Shown here: positions 53,280 to 62,350 of the stretch, in pieces
Layout: every line of letters starts with the position of its first letter
Position numbering within the stretch: position 1 is the stretch's first letter
IMG/VR virus record: IMGVR_UViG_3300044950_000375
Location: 1-64,000 of that record
Length of the DNA: 64,000 nt
Source: a virus
Strand: one strand, 5' to 3'
Program-made: the position numbers and the translations under genes
Notes under the pieces: model-generated
Databases searched by the model: none
What the model was told of the DNA's origin: nothing
The model's input: the letters and a program-made list of their open reading frames with translations, nothing else

Positions 53280-54659
53280 TTATGCGGTGGGATTAGGCCT
53301 TGGATAGCCTATTGCAGTGAGACTTGGCAGACCACGACGTAGTCGTTCGGCATTCACCCGATCCCACACTATCTCGTCATTTCCAGTGTAAATTAAATCC
53401 TCATCTTTGGTATTGGAATAAGCACTAGATTCTATGGCTACTGGCAAAATACTAGGCACTTTGGCATTACCCACAATGCGTTTAGCGGCTGCTTCAAGTG
53501 TGTCTGTATTTACAGTATCAATAGCAGCTATAGGTGTGTACTCCTGAAGCATGGACGGGTCTATTTTAGTTTGCGCCAAATTTACAGCAAACGCACCATT
53601 AACTGCGGCAGCATCAAATTTGGATTTGATGTCAGCCGATAACCCAGGAGTATTTTTGGCCCAATTTAGTGTGTCAGGCACACTCTTTGCAGCATTGGTG
53701 GCCAGACCGCTAAGTGCTTGTGGTGTAAGTTTGTCTGTGGGAATTCCCAGTGATTTTAAGTCAGCCACACCCGAAGTCATCAATCCTTGCTGAATTTTGT
53801 TTTGAAGTCCTTCATTGCCCAGCAACCCATCGAGACTTTTTACACCATCTCTGCCAGTCCACACTGTGGGACTTTTTAACACACTGGTAAGATTACTACT
53901 GCCTTGTGCCAAAAATGTAGCAGCAGTTCCTGGTTTAACAAGACCCCATCGTTCAAGTTGACTGGCATCAAGTCCAAATTTACCTGCACCTGCTGTGTTA
54001 CTAATAGTGTCTGCACTTTGACCTACCAACTTTGACGCTTGAGCCAATGTGCTTGTTACATCGGGTAAACTCATGCTACCAAGTCCAGTTAATGCTGGTC
54101 CTTGTTTAGCAAAGTCTGCCACATTGATACCACTTGTAGGAGTTCCTTTAATCAATCCAGATATGGTACCAACTGCGGTGCTAGCCAAACTGCCTACTCG
54201 TGCAGCAGCACCAGTTAACGCACCTGTGATGGCTGATGTTGAAGGTAATGAAAATCCGGCGCCTGCGCCAGCCAATGATGCGCTGATAGCAGCAGTGCTT
54301 CCACCTGCTCCAGTAGTTAATGAATTGAATGCAGCCGCGCCACCTTGTAGTGCGCTGGCCACTTGTGTGCCTGCACCTTGCCCTAGTGCGCCTATACTGG
54401 CTGTGAGACTGTTCAGATTCGTACCTGCAGGTAATTTGCTAGATAATGATGCCAGTCCTTGTGTGAGCTGACTTTGTGCGGCTGCTAGGCCGCCAGCTGC
54501 TTGTGTGTCAGGACTTAATACATCACCAACTCTAAATCCTGTGAGGCCACCGCTGGCTGTTTGTTGATCAAACACCGCCTTTGCCTGCTCAAATGTAGCG
54601 CCAGTTGGAGCTTTAATTTCAAACTTTTGGCCGTTGAATTCAAAATTAAATGTGCTCAT
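53280..54659 (-). CDS. Baseplate/tail-associated structural protein (459 aa)
   Basis: A protein with a short N-terminal domain (FNFEFNGQKFEIKAPTGATFEQAKAVFDQQ), similar to small hydrophilic modules in phage tail proteins. It is followed by ~200 residues of Ala/Gly/Ser/Leu/Thr-rich low-complexity sequence (GAAAFNSLTTGAGGS type), and a C-terminal half with LGIPTDKLTPQALSGLATNAAKSVPDTLNWAKNTPG. It lies between the gp5-like gene and gp25, and its start overlaps the gp5 stop (ATGA). Probably a flexible tail-tip or hub component; no known family recognised. Confidence 0.75.
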   Translation of the reverse strand: MSTFNFEFNGQKFEIKAPTGATFEQAKAVFDQQTASGGLTGFRVGDVLSPDTQAAGGLAAAQSQLTQGLASLSSKLPAGTNLNSLTASIGALGQGAGTQVASALQGGAAAFNSLTTGAGGSTAAISASLAGAGAGFSLPSTSAITGALTGAAARVGSLASTAVGTISGLIKGTPTSGINVADFAKQGPALTGLGSMSLPDVTSTLAQASKLVGQSADTISNTAGAGKFGLDASQLERWGLVKPGTAATFLAQGSSNLTSVLKSPTVWTGRDGVKSLDGLLGNEGLQNKIQQGLMTSGVADLKSLGIPTDKLTPQALSGLATNAAKSVPDTLNWAKNTPGLSADIKSKFDAAAVNGAFAVNLAQTKIDPSMLQEYTPIAAIDTVNTDTLEAAAKRIVGNAKVPSILPVAIESSAYSNTKDEDLIYTGNDEIVWDRVNAERLRRGLPSLTAIGYPRPNPTA

Positions 54660-56170
54660 GCTTTTCTTGTAAATTCAAATCCAGCAGGAACAGGCACAGC
54701 ACCTGGATTTGGTGGCGGTTGTCCTGCTTCTAACGGAATTTCAATATCTACACCTTTGTTGTGATAGGGATATGGCTCGTGTGTGGGTGCTCGCGTCACA
54801 ATACTGTCTAGTCCATCTGTTTTGACCGTCCATCCAGTGGCGCTACTAAATGTAGTGTCATCTAAAATAGTTGTGGTCAAGTTATTGGGCGCTGACACTG
54901 AGTCAGCTGCTGGTCCGTTGAGATCAATACCGCCTGCGGTAAATTTTAATGCACTGCCACCGTTCCAACTTCCACTAGCACTTTGTAATGCCAAACTGCC
55001 GTCGGCCTTTATACCAATGTAATTTTTGCTGTATAGTTTTAAATTTTGTTGTGCAATAGCTGTAAGGTCTGCATCAGCTTGTAATGTAATATCTTCTGCA
55101 GCCTTGGCTTTGATACTGCCGCCGGCATACATGTTGATGTCTCTATCAGCATGCAAGTTAATGTCACCACGTGTGCGCAAGTTGATTGAGTTTGTGGCAT
55201 ACACATCTAGCGTGCCTTGAGCGCCAAGTTCAAACCAGGCTAAGCCATTGGCATGAGTGATGTAAAAGAAGTCTCCGCTATCACTCATTGTGATTTGATG
55301 ACCAGCTGTGGTTCTAAATCTTATCAGTCTAGTATTGCCATCAGTATCACCGTCATCCATCACAATACTATGACCACCTACACGTCCGATAACATTGAGA
55401 TCTTGAGGTTTCAATTGTCCAGTTTGAACTTTTCGTTGTATTTCTCCCAGTTTCATGCCACCTTTATAAACCGCTGGTCCAGGCGTGCTGACACCAAACA
55501 CAGCACTGGGACTTTCTCTCTGGCTTGAACTTGATATAGGACCACGTTGTGGATCTTTAATCAAGCCTTGACGAAACATGGTTTCTGAAACTACACTTTG
55601 AATAGGTTTAGGAGCATCAAAAAATCTAGCGTTTTCTTCAAGAGCAAGATTGTTGGTGTTGATTTCAACTACTGGTAATTGTGATGCTCCTTTAAAATAC
55701 GCTGCTTGATTTTCATTTTCTGCAATCACCTGAGTGGCAACTGGTGCGGCGCCAATGGCAGGAACCATGTGTCCAATGCTCTGATCCGGTGCAGTGCCGA
55801 TATAAAACCCTTGACTGCGGTCTCCATTCACAAAAACACACAGCACTGTGATTCCTACATCTGGTGGTGTAAACCACATGCCATAGCTGTTGGAATTGCC
55901 ATCAATGTATTTTCCCACGCCCGTTGCCGCAGGGTTGTAGGGAGTTGATCCAAAGAACTGCGGCATGTAGCTTACTGTGATCCATTTTGAAGGATCATTT
56001 TCGTTGCCGTTGGAGAATGCATCAATGTAAACTTGTATGCGACCTGATCTTATTGAATCTGTGGTGTTTTTTACCACGCCATAGAATGGTCCAAACTCCG
56101 CAGGTACACCTCCGCGATCAAACTTGTAGTTTGTGGGGCGTCCTCTACTGCGTTGTACTTCTGTTGCCAT
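54656..56170 (-). CDS. 5: Baseplate hub / tail spike protein, gp5-like without lysozyme domain
   Basis: A 504-residue protein. Residues ~25-130 (GPFYGVVKNTTDSIRSGRIQVYIDAF, GMWFTPPDVGITVLCVFVNGD) form the OB-fold of gp5/VgrG proteins. Residues ~270-400 (HQITMSDSGDFFYITHANG, then NSINLRTRGDINLHADRDINMYAGGSIKAKAAEDITLQAD) are the repeating beta-helix that makes the membrane-piercing needle. The lysozyme domain that T4 gp5 carries between these parts is not present; the linker is not enzyme-like. SD AAGGAT before ATG. Forms the central spike of the contractile tail. Confidence 0.88.
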   Translation of the reverse strand: MATEVQRSRGRPTNYKFDRGGVPAEFGPFYGVVKNTTDSIRSGRIQVYIDAFSNGNENDPSKWITVSYMPQFFGSTPYNPAATGVGKYIDGNSNSYGMWFTPPDVGITVLCVFVNGDRSQGFYIGTAPDQSIGHMVPAIGAAPVATQVIAENENQAAYFKGASQLPVVEINTNNLALEENARFFDAPKPIQSVVSETMFRQGLIKDPQRGPISSSSQRESPSAVFGVSTPGPAVYKGGMKLGEIQRKVQTGQLKPQDLNVIGRVGGHSIVMDDGDTDGNTRLIRFRTTAGHQITMSDSGDFFYITHANGLAWFELGAQGTLDVYATNSINLRTRGDINLHADRDINMYAGGSIKAKAAEDITLQADADLTAIAQQNLKLYSKNYIGIKADGSLALQSASGSWNGGSALKFTAGGIDLNGPAADSVSAPNNLTTTILDDTTFSSATGWTVKTDGLDSIVTRAPTHEPYPYHNKGVDIEIPLEAGQPPPNPGAVPVPAGFEFTRKA

Positions 56171-56179
56171 GTGTTATCC

Positions 56180-59017
56180 TTAAAAGTCTCTTACTATATC
56201 TTGTGGTCCAGATGGTGAGTTGCCAAGTCCATCTGCAGAAATTCTGCCGGACAGCGTACCTGGTGGTACAAATGGGTCTCCTACATTTAAATTCTCTCCG
56301 GAGCCCGATGTTGGTGGCTGTGGTGGTGGTGCAGGAACTACTGTGTCTTTTGGTCCCGGCGGCGCCGAATTTATTACATTTGGTGTGCCGCTACCCGGAC
56401 CAGCACTTAACGCTGGCACAGCTAGTGTTGTGGGTCTTCCACTTGCGCCCGCGGCAGCTGCGGATGCATTTGTATGACTAGGATTGTCAGACGTGGTTGC
56501 ATTGTCTATTCTTCTTACATCAGCTTGAGTTGCCGGTGGTGGTGCTGTCATTGCTTTATTAGAAGCATTGGGCTTCATAAAGAAATACAACTTGCCTTGT
56601 ATGTTCTGATAGAAACTACCTTTACTAAACTCACTAGTGCATTGCATAGCAGTATATACTCGGCTCTGCACTGGTTGTCGTTTGCTAGATCCAGCATACG
56701 GATCAGCTAACCCAGTATTGATATCATAGTCTTGTGGCCGCTGCCAGGCTATCTCAAACATGACTTCTCTGGCATCAAAATTAATAGTGCCGTCAGGTAA
56801 GAATGCGTTAAAATCAAATTCTTTTGCGCTGACTCCACCCGCAAAACTTCCTTGCTGTATCCAGGCAGGATCACCTACAATTTTAATATTACAATTGGCC
56901 AGACCTACTGGATCATACAAACTTTCAGCCAAATTGGCTTGTGGTTCGTTTTGTTTGCCATTATCACCAGCACTGTTTTCCGTGCTGGCTGTTTGAAAAT
57001 TGTAAAAGGGTTGATCTCTCATGCTACTGGTAAAGGCCTTGCGTTGCTGAAACGCAAGGTTGCCTTTGGTCTGATCTCCACTAATAGTCAAATTGTAGAG
57101 ATTGTTCATGGTTTCTTTGTAATCAATCACAGAGGTATTTTGACCAGTAAACCAATAGTTGTATTGTTTATGTAATCCACGAAACTTGTTGATAGGATAA
57201 TAACTGCTGTTAAAGTTCATAGGAGTGTATGTGTTGATTACAAAAGTTATCTTTTGTGCAAAGTCATTGCGTTTGTTATCATAGTCTAATTGTATTGCTT
57301 GAAAAGTAATATTGAACCACACAATGTCTTTTTTGTTAATATTGTCTTTGACTTGTAATGCATCATTTTCGTCAAAAAACAAAACATTTTGGCCTGTAAC
57401 AAATGTACTGTTTCTTATGGCAAGTTCAATGGCCTGAACCAATTGCATGCCAGCAGTGATAGCATAATTTCTACTTTTGATATCCTTGTAAATTCTCTCC
57501 ATGTCTGCTGAGTCTGGACTGGTAGTAACAGGCGGAGCTGTTCCAGACTGCTTTGCATTAGTTTTTGCCCCTGGTGGGATCAATCTAGCATTTTTAATTG
57601 CGGTTCCGCCACCGCCTGGACCAGGATTAGCAAACACAATCTCATATTGATCTGCTTTTTCATACACACCTTCGTCTACTAAGTTTTTTTGGAATTGATT
57701 CATTGCACCCATAAGGCCTTGGACAATGCTGGTTTTTTTTGTCGTGGGAGCTGCGTCAGCTTTTGGCGGTGGTGCTGCATCCTCGCCAAATTCTCCTTGC
57801 AATACAGGATTCACAAAAGTAGTAGTAGCGGTACCCGGAGTGGCTGTAGCTGCTTGAGTAGCAGAGTACACTACATCTTGCCCCAATAAGTCGCCAATGG
57901 TAGATGCAGTTAATTCAATATTGTAAGGTATGGTTCCACGACGAGTTCCAGCAGCAGATCCTTCGCCAGGCGCAAGTCCTTCAAAACTGTAGGTGACTAA
58001 TTTGCTGTCAATAGTCCAGTCGCATTTGGAAATTTTAAATGGCACAAATTTTTCAATCACTGAATTGGGATCAGACTTGTTACCGCTAATGTTAGTGACC
58101 AAATTGCCTTGCTCGTCGTATCCGTAAAATCTTATTACCATGAGATACACTACAGAAGAATAGTTGATGCCATTTTTTTGACCACTAGCAGGCATAAAGT
58201 CTTGTACTGCTTCATATAGTCTATCTAGCAAAGTAATACCGTTGTTTTCTACAACAGTAAATTTTATATTTTTGACTGAGTGTGGTGCTCTAGTACCGCC
58301 ACCTGTGAGAAAGTTTTCAATGGTAACATTGTCAATATAAAAATCCAAAGGAAAAGCTGGGTTGCGACCAGCGTCAGCATCCTTGGCACCTGGAATCTTA
58401 ACAGCCTCAACTGATCCATCAGGATATGCTTGTGGTTGTTGGGTGCCTTTTGCGCCTTGAAACCCGCCTGAATTTTGTGGAGCACCACCGCTTTGCACCA
58501 GCAACATATAACCATTCACTGTTTTTTTCTTGCTGAATACCAACTGCTTGTATTGTGCCGGTGTCATGAGATACCAACTGGCTCTATAGGTGTAGCTGGA
58601 AAAACGGTCTAAAACATTGGCTTGAGGTGTTATTACTTGATTGCTGCCATCAGTAGATATGGTTCCAGTTTGTGTTCTTTGTTGAAGTAATGCTTGATTT
58701 AACGCATCATTTTCTTCTTGACTGGCACCACCATATGATGATCCAGCATCATCACTTAAGGCTTGTTCAACATTTGTGCCTGCTCCACCTGTTGCATCAT
58801 CATACTGACCAACACCAGTACTGGTAGGAGGAATAGCTCCTTGGCCAACTCCGCCAGTGTCATCGTTGGCACTGGGGTCTTGTCTGACGCTGCCTTCAAA
58901 TCCAGTTTCATAATCCGACGTTGACTGTGTTTGTGTAAATGATCGTGTGGCTGCGTTGGTGCCTTGATCGCCGTCACCTGCATTAGTAGTAGGAGTAGTT
59001 TCTGGGAGGGTGGCCAT
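56180..59017 (-). CDS. Large structural protein of the baseplate hub region (945 aa)
   Basis: A Gln/Asn/Thr/Gly-rich N-terminus (~1-130) leads to a folded core with FSSYTYRASWYLMTPAQYKQLV, FYIDNVTIENFLTGGGTRAPHSVKNIKFTVVENNGITLLDRLYEAVQDF, and later a WFNITFQAIQLDYDNKRNDFAQKITFVI beta region. It ends in Pro/Gly-rich linker sequence. I know large structural proteins of this kind between gp53 and gp5 in aquatic T4-like phages. The place suggests a hub or hub-adjacent role like T4 gp27 or gp29, but I cannot prove homology. Nine bases separate it from the gp5-like start. Confidence 0.72.
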   Translation of the reverse strand: MATLPETTPTTNAGDGDQGTNAATRSFTQTQSTSDYETGFEGSVRQDPSANDDTGGVGQGAIPPTSTGVGQYDDATGGAGTNVEQALSDDAGSSYGGASQEENDALNQALLQQRTQTGTISTDGSNQVITPQANVLDRFSSYTYRASWYLMTPAQYKQLVFSKKKTVNGYMLLVQSGGAPQNSGGFQGAKGTQQPQAYPDGSVEAVKIPGAKDADAGRNPAFPLDFYIDNVTIENFLTGGGTRAPHSVKNIKFTVVENNGITLLDRLYEAVQDFMPASGQKNGINYSSVVYLMVIRFYGYDEQGNLVTNISGNKSDPNSVIEKFVPFKISKCDWTIDSKLVTYSFEGLAPGEGSAAGTRRGTIPYNIELTASTIGDLLGQDVVYSATQAATATPGTATTTFVNPVLQGEFGEDAAPPPKADAAPTTKKTSIVQGLMGAMNQFQKNLVDEGVYEKADQYEIVFANPGPGGGGTAIKNARLIPPGAKTNAKQSGTAPPVTTSPDSADMERIYKDIKSRNYAITAGMQLVQAIELAIRNSTFVTGQNVLFFDENDALQVKDNINKKDIVWFNITFQAIQLDYDNKRNDFAQKITFVINTYTPMNFNSSYYPINKFRGLHKQYNYWFTGQNTSVIDYKETMNNLYNLTISGDQTKGNLAFQQRKAFTSSMRDQPFYNFQTASTENSAGDNGKQNEPQANLAESLYDPVGLANCNIKIVGDPAWIQQGSFAGGVSAKEFDFNAFLPDGTINFDAREVMFEIAWQRPQDYDINTGLADPYAGSSKRQPVQSRVYTAMQCTSEFSKGSFYQNIQGKLYFFMKPNASNKAMTAPPPATQADVRRIDNATTSDNPSHTNASAAAAGASGRPTTLAVPALSAGPGSGTPNVINSAPPGPKDTVVPAPPPQPPTSGSGENLNVGDPFVPPGTLSGRISADGLGNSPSGPQDIVRDF

Positions 59018-59020
59018 AGG

Positions 59021-59323
59021 TTAGAACCCCAGTGTTGATCGCAATGTGGTGATCTTTGGAATGTAAATTCTAGTGTCTGCTTTGAAGTCTAGTGGAGGTG
59101 CCGTGAGTGTGTTGGGATTGCGTTGGTAAAACGTCCACCAAAGTCCAGCATCGCCATACAAGTCATACGCAAGCAAGTCTGGACGATACTGATAGGTGAC
59201 ATTTATGATCCACAGCTTGTCATCGCTTTCTTTGGGTATGGGTCTGTTGACCATCACATCCAAATAAAACTGATTGTAGCCAGTTTGAAAGTATGGACTG
59301 GTACTTGTGTAAGTTGCAGCCAT
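59021..59323 (-). CDS. 53: Baseplate wedge protein gp53
   Basis: A 100-residue protein matching the gp53/LysM-like wedge family: YQYRPDLLAYDLYGDAGLWWTFYQRNPNTLTAPPLDFKADTRIYIPK is the full family signature (LYGDxxLWWxFxxRNPN). T4 gp53 is longer (196 residues); short forms like this are usual in aquatic phages. The ATG forms TAATG with the stop of the 673-residue gene. It joins gp6 and gp25 in the wedge. Confidence 0.9.
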   Translation of the reverse strand: MAATYTSTSPYFQTGYNQFYLDVMVNRPIPKESDDKLWIINVTYQYRPDLLAYDLYGDAGLWWTFYQRNPNTLTAPPLDFKADTRIYIPKITTLRSTLGF

Positions 59324-61344
59324 TACCAGAACCCTCCGCCTGCCAGCAACGAACCATTGGCAAAAGATTTCAAACTAAATTGTTTGCTGACTTGATTGCG
59401 TGTTTGCATGGGCAATAGTGTTATTGAAATTTCCATCTTGGTCGGAACGTAAGTGCTGTTAATAGAAGTCTGATTGGTGACATTTTGATTGACCTGACTG
59501 GGACTAGGACGATTGGTTAAACTGCCGTTGCTCAATCCAGCATTGTTCAATCTGTCAAGAATAGCCACCACTGTGCCTAGCGATCCACCTATTGCAGGCC
59601 CAGATGATTGGTTTCTGCGATTTTCCATGTTCAGTCCAATGTTGTTAAATCCGTTGGCACGAATGTAATCCACATCAGTAGGCAAACTATATCCAAAAGT
59701 AGTGACCACACAAGGACTTTCGTTAAACTGATATTTTCCAAATCCACTGAGATATACCAAGGGCGGCGGGGTGCCAGCTTCGGCATCTTGGCCGTAAAAC
59801 ATTTTTGTCACAGATTTAAAAAAGTGTATCACTGCCAACAGGTACGCAGCTTCTCGAGTGTCTTGTGCAGTGAATGTGCCTTTGATAGTGATATTTTCTA
59901 CTGAACTATTTTGGTAAAAATATCCACGATAGTTGGAATGTGTGAGATCATAGTTTGCGTATTTGGCTTGATAACTGGTTTCAATTGCAGGAGTATATGG
60001 AAATACCACACCGTCAGTAGCAGCCAATGGTGCAAGTATTCCTGGTCCACCATTACCGGCAGGCACTTTGTAAAGATAATTGGCATTTGGTGCCAATCTT
60101 AATCGCACACGCCAGTCAGCTGCGGCAGGAGTATTCTGACGAGTTTGCAGTGTGCTTTGATTTTGTGCGTTATTGATCAATCCGCGTGTGACTGCGGCGT
60201 TGGCATTTACATCATCTTGATTCTGCACTACATTTGGTGTACCAAACTCAGCTTCATTCAATGCAGACAACGAAACTGGAGCAGGTGATGTAGTCGGTGG
60301 CGGCGTAAAGAGATCGGCAACACCATTTGTGTTGTCAACTGGCAGAGGAGTGGCTGACTCGGCAGCTATTTGCAAATCAGCAGCCTCTCGTGCTCTTGCA
60401 GCCGCCTCAAAGCCTGCATCTCCAGAATTGGCCAAATCAACTTCAGCAGCACGATCCAGTCTGGCATTAAAGGCAGCATCTGCATTTGCTTGTGCAATCT
60501 GTTCAGCATCACTTACATAGCCAGTATCTAAAGGAGATACCGGATTGGCCGATTCAGATGCTATACGCAAGTCAATAACTTCTTGAGCAGCTTGAGTAGC
60601 CGCCAATGCTTCGTCGCCATCAGCCGGCAACGGACTGGTGGCAGTTGCACGTATTGGGTTTGGTGTTGTTCCAAGTTGAATTTCAGTTTGTTGATTTATT
60701 GCTGGATCATCTCCAGCTGGGGCCTGCACCGGAGTGTTTATTGCGGTGGTTCCACTGGTCACAGTTTGTGTGGTAGTGGTAGTATTTGGTACTCTTATGA
60801 CCGAAGGTGTGCCTGGATCTTCAGCGGCTTGTTGTTGCAGATCCAATGCAGTTTTTTGATTCCGAAGTTCTGCTGCTTGTGCGTTTCTTGCTGCTTCTTC
60901 TTCTGGTGTCAGAAGCGGTAGGCCTTGACGTTTGCGAACAAAGTTGCTGGGATTATCTTTGTAGAACTGATTAATTTCAGCTTGTTTTGCACTTGCTTCA
61001 GCTGCGTATACTTGGCTTTCTGCTGTGGATGTTCTTGCGCCAGCAATAGTTGTAGTAGATCCGCCGCCGCTCACAGTTTCAGTGCTGGTTGTGGTATAAT
61101 TAATTGGTGTTTTGCTACCAACAGGTGCGTCAGCTTTTTCGGGATAGTCTACTTGTTTAATTACTTCTACATCTGATCTAGGGCCAGTGCCTATAACCAG
61201 TGCGCCCATTTGACCATTTGTGCCAAGGGCGTAATTACCAATGTCAGCATCTGTTATTCCAGCCTGTGCCAATGCGGCATCTTCGCTCAAGCCTTGTTGA
61301 CGAAGTTGATTAAATGTTGCTGCTTTATTTGGATCGTAGGCCAT
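59323..61344 (-). CDS. Baseplate/tail-tube junction protein (gp48/gp54-like?), with long linker
   Basis: A 673-residue protein. The first ~370 residues are low-complexity Ala/Thr/Gln/Asp-rich with helical AEEAARNAQAAEL and QAAQEVIDLRIASES stretches. The C-terminal ~300 (DWRVRLRLAPNANYLYK; FPYTPAIETSYQAKYANYDLTHSNYRGYFYQNSSVENITIKGTF; YLLAVIHFFKSVTKMFYGQD; GFGKYQFNESPCVVTTFGYSLPTDVDYI) form a domain I associate with tail-tube-like baseplate proteins of aquatic T4-like phages. The gp48/gp54 comparison is by position and fold pattern only. First gene of the late baseplate unit; GGTAAATA lies 18-25 bases upstream. Confidence 0.72.
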   Translation of the reverse strand: MAYDPNKAATFNQLRQQGLSEDAALAQAGITDADIGNYALGTNGQMGALVIGTGPRSDVEVIKQVDYPEKADAPVGSKTPINYTTTSTETVSGGGSTTTIAGARTSTAESQVYAAEASAKQAEINQFYKDNPSNFVRKRQGLPLLTPEEEAARNAQAAELRNQKTALDLQQQAAEDPGTPSVIRVPNTTTTTQTVTSGTTAINTPVQAPAGDDPAINQQTEIQLGTTPNPIRATATSPLPADGDEALAATQAAQEVIDLRIASESANPVSPLDTGYVSDAEQIAQANADAAFNARLDRAAEVDLANSGDAGFEAAARAREAADLQIAAESATPLPVDNTNGVADLFTPPPTTSPAPVSLSALNEAEFGTPNVVQNQDDVNANAAVTRGLINNAQNQSTLQTRQNTPAAADWRVRLRLAPNANYLYKVPAGNGGPGILAPLAATDGVVFPYTPAIETSYQAKYANYDLTHSNYRGYFYQNSSVENITIKGTFTAQDTREAAYLLAVIHFFKSVTKMFYGQDAEAGTPPPLVYLSGFGKYQFNESPCVVTTFGYSLPTDVDYIRANGFNNIGLNMENRRNQSSGPAIGGSLGTVVAILDRLNNAGLSNGSLTNRPSPSQVNQNVTNQTSINSTYVPTKMEISITLLPMQTRNQVSKQFSLKSFANGSLLAGGGFW

Positions 61345-61361
61345 GTCTGTTTCCTATAGCT

Positions 61362-61369
61362 TATTTACC
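61362..61369 (-). promoter_or_regulatory. Late-promoter-like GGTAAATA before the 673-aa baseplate gene
   Basis: GGTAAATA on the minus strand, 17 bases from the ATG at 61344. It differs from TATAAATA in its first two bases and has the same conserved 15-mer six bases upstream as the gp6 promoter. Confidence 0.55.
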
Positions 61370-61375
61370 GCTGAC

Positions 61376-61390
61376 AAAAACGGCGCAGTT
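61376..61390 (-). repeat. Copy 2 of conserved 15-mer upstream of a late promoter core
   Basis: AACTGCGCCGTTTTT on the minus strand, six bases from GGTAAATA. It matches copy 1 (52884-52898) at 14 of 15 positions. It lies 11 bases from the divergent sigma70-type promoter for gp55. Confidence 0.7.
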
Positions 61391-61400
61391 TAACAAGAGG

Positions 61401-61428
61401 TTGACAATTGTTGTAAATATGCTACAAT
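61401..61428 (+). promoter_or_regulatory. Sigma70-type promoter of the gp55 late sigma factor gene
   Basis: A perfect TTGACA (61401-61406), 16-bp spacer and TACAAT (61423-61428). AAGGAG follows at 61435-61440, thirteen bases before ATG 61454, which is wider than usual. It lies in the 109-bp divergent region between late baseplate genes and gp55. This is host-polymerase-type control of the late sigma factor. Confidence 0.8.
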
Positions 61429-61453
61429 CCGATTAAGGAGACCTTGTCATACT

Positions 61454-62350
61454 ATGACTTTATTACCAAAAGCGGCACCTCGTGTCAATTATCTAAACAA
61501 CCGTGATATTTTGAAAGAAATACACCACAGCAAGAACACCTATTGCTGGTATCGTGATCCTGTACAGGACCATCAATTTGATTTGATCCTGCCCGGCCTG
61601 GACAAAATCAATCAACGCACTGTGGTTGAGGCAAGAAAAAATCGTGCTGATCGTATCAAACGCGAAACAGGCGAAGTAATTGATCAAAAGAAAATACCCA
61701 ACACTGACCTAGTTTTCAGGATCACCTGTTGGGATCACATCCCTAAGGCGCCTAAAAAAATTACCAAGGCCGAAGCCAAACGCAAAAAGCTAGAAGACAT
61801 TTTTGAACTAGATGATATTGCAGAAGATCCACTAGCAGACATTGTGGATGTGCCGGTGCTGGATCTAAATCATGTGCGAGTGAACTTTCCTCCGTTTGAA
61901 CAGTATAGATTGGATGAAGACAAAAAGCCTTACATTGTGGGCCGCTCACATTGGAAGGGCGATTTGGTCACAGGAGAGTTTTCCAAAGATCACGGCAACA
62001 TGACTCGCAAGTTGGCTATGATGTTTATGAAACTGTGCGAACGCTATGCCACTCGATCAAACTGGCGTGGCTACACCTACAACGAGGAAATGCGTGGACA
62101 AGCTCTTTTACAACTCAGTCAAATTGGACTGCAATTTGACGAATCTAAATCGCAAAACCCCTTTGCTTACTATACCGCTGCTATCACTAATAGCTTTACA
62201 CGGATTCTTAACATCGAAAAGAAAAATCAAAATATCAGAGATGACATCCTGGAAATGAACGGCTTGAACCCGTCATGGACTAGACAAAACTCCGGCAAAG
62301 CTGGTATGGCAGCCATGAGTGGTCCAGTGACCACCACATATGAAGAATGA
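61454..62350 (+). CDS. 55: T4-like late transcription sigma factor gp55
   Basis: A 298-residue gp55-family sigma factor. The C-terminal part carries the family's conserved core: TRSNWRGYTYNEEMRGQALLQLSQ, then IGLQFDESKSQNPFAYYTAAITNSFTRILNIEKKNQNIRDD, then LEMNGLNPSWTRQ. gp55 binds host core RNA polymerase and, with gp33 and the clamp gp45, recognises TATAAATA late promoters; such cores are present before gp6 and the fibre gene here. The N-terminal ~150 residues (NNRDILKEIHHSKNTYCWYRDPVQDHQFDLIL) are longer than in T4 gp55 (185 residues). Its TGA overlaps the next ATG. Confidence 0.94.
   Translation: MTLLPKAAPRVNYLNNRDILKEIHHSKNTYCWYRDPVQDHQFDLILPGLDKINQRTVVEARKNRADRIKRETGEVIDQKKIPNTDLVFRITCWDHIPKAPKKITKAEAKRKKLEDIFELDDIAEDPLADIVDVPVLDLNHVRVNFPPFEQYRLDEDKKPYIVGRSHWKGDLVTGEFSKDHGNMTRKLAMMFMKLCERYATRSNWRGYTYNEEMRGQALLQLSQIGLQFDESKSQNPFAYYTAAITNSFTRILNIEKKNQNIRDDILEMNGLNPSWTRQNSGKAGMAAMSGPVTTTYEE

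Noticed and set aside
54049-54471. 140-residue Ala/Pro/Val-rich plus-strand frame
   Set aside because: Antisense of the Ala/Gly-rich linker in the 459-residue structural gene; composition explains it.
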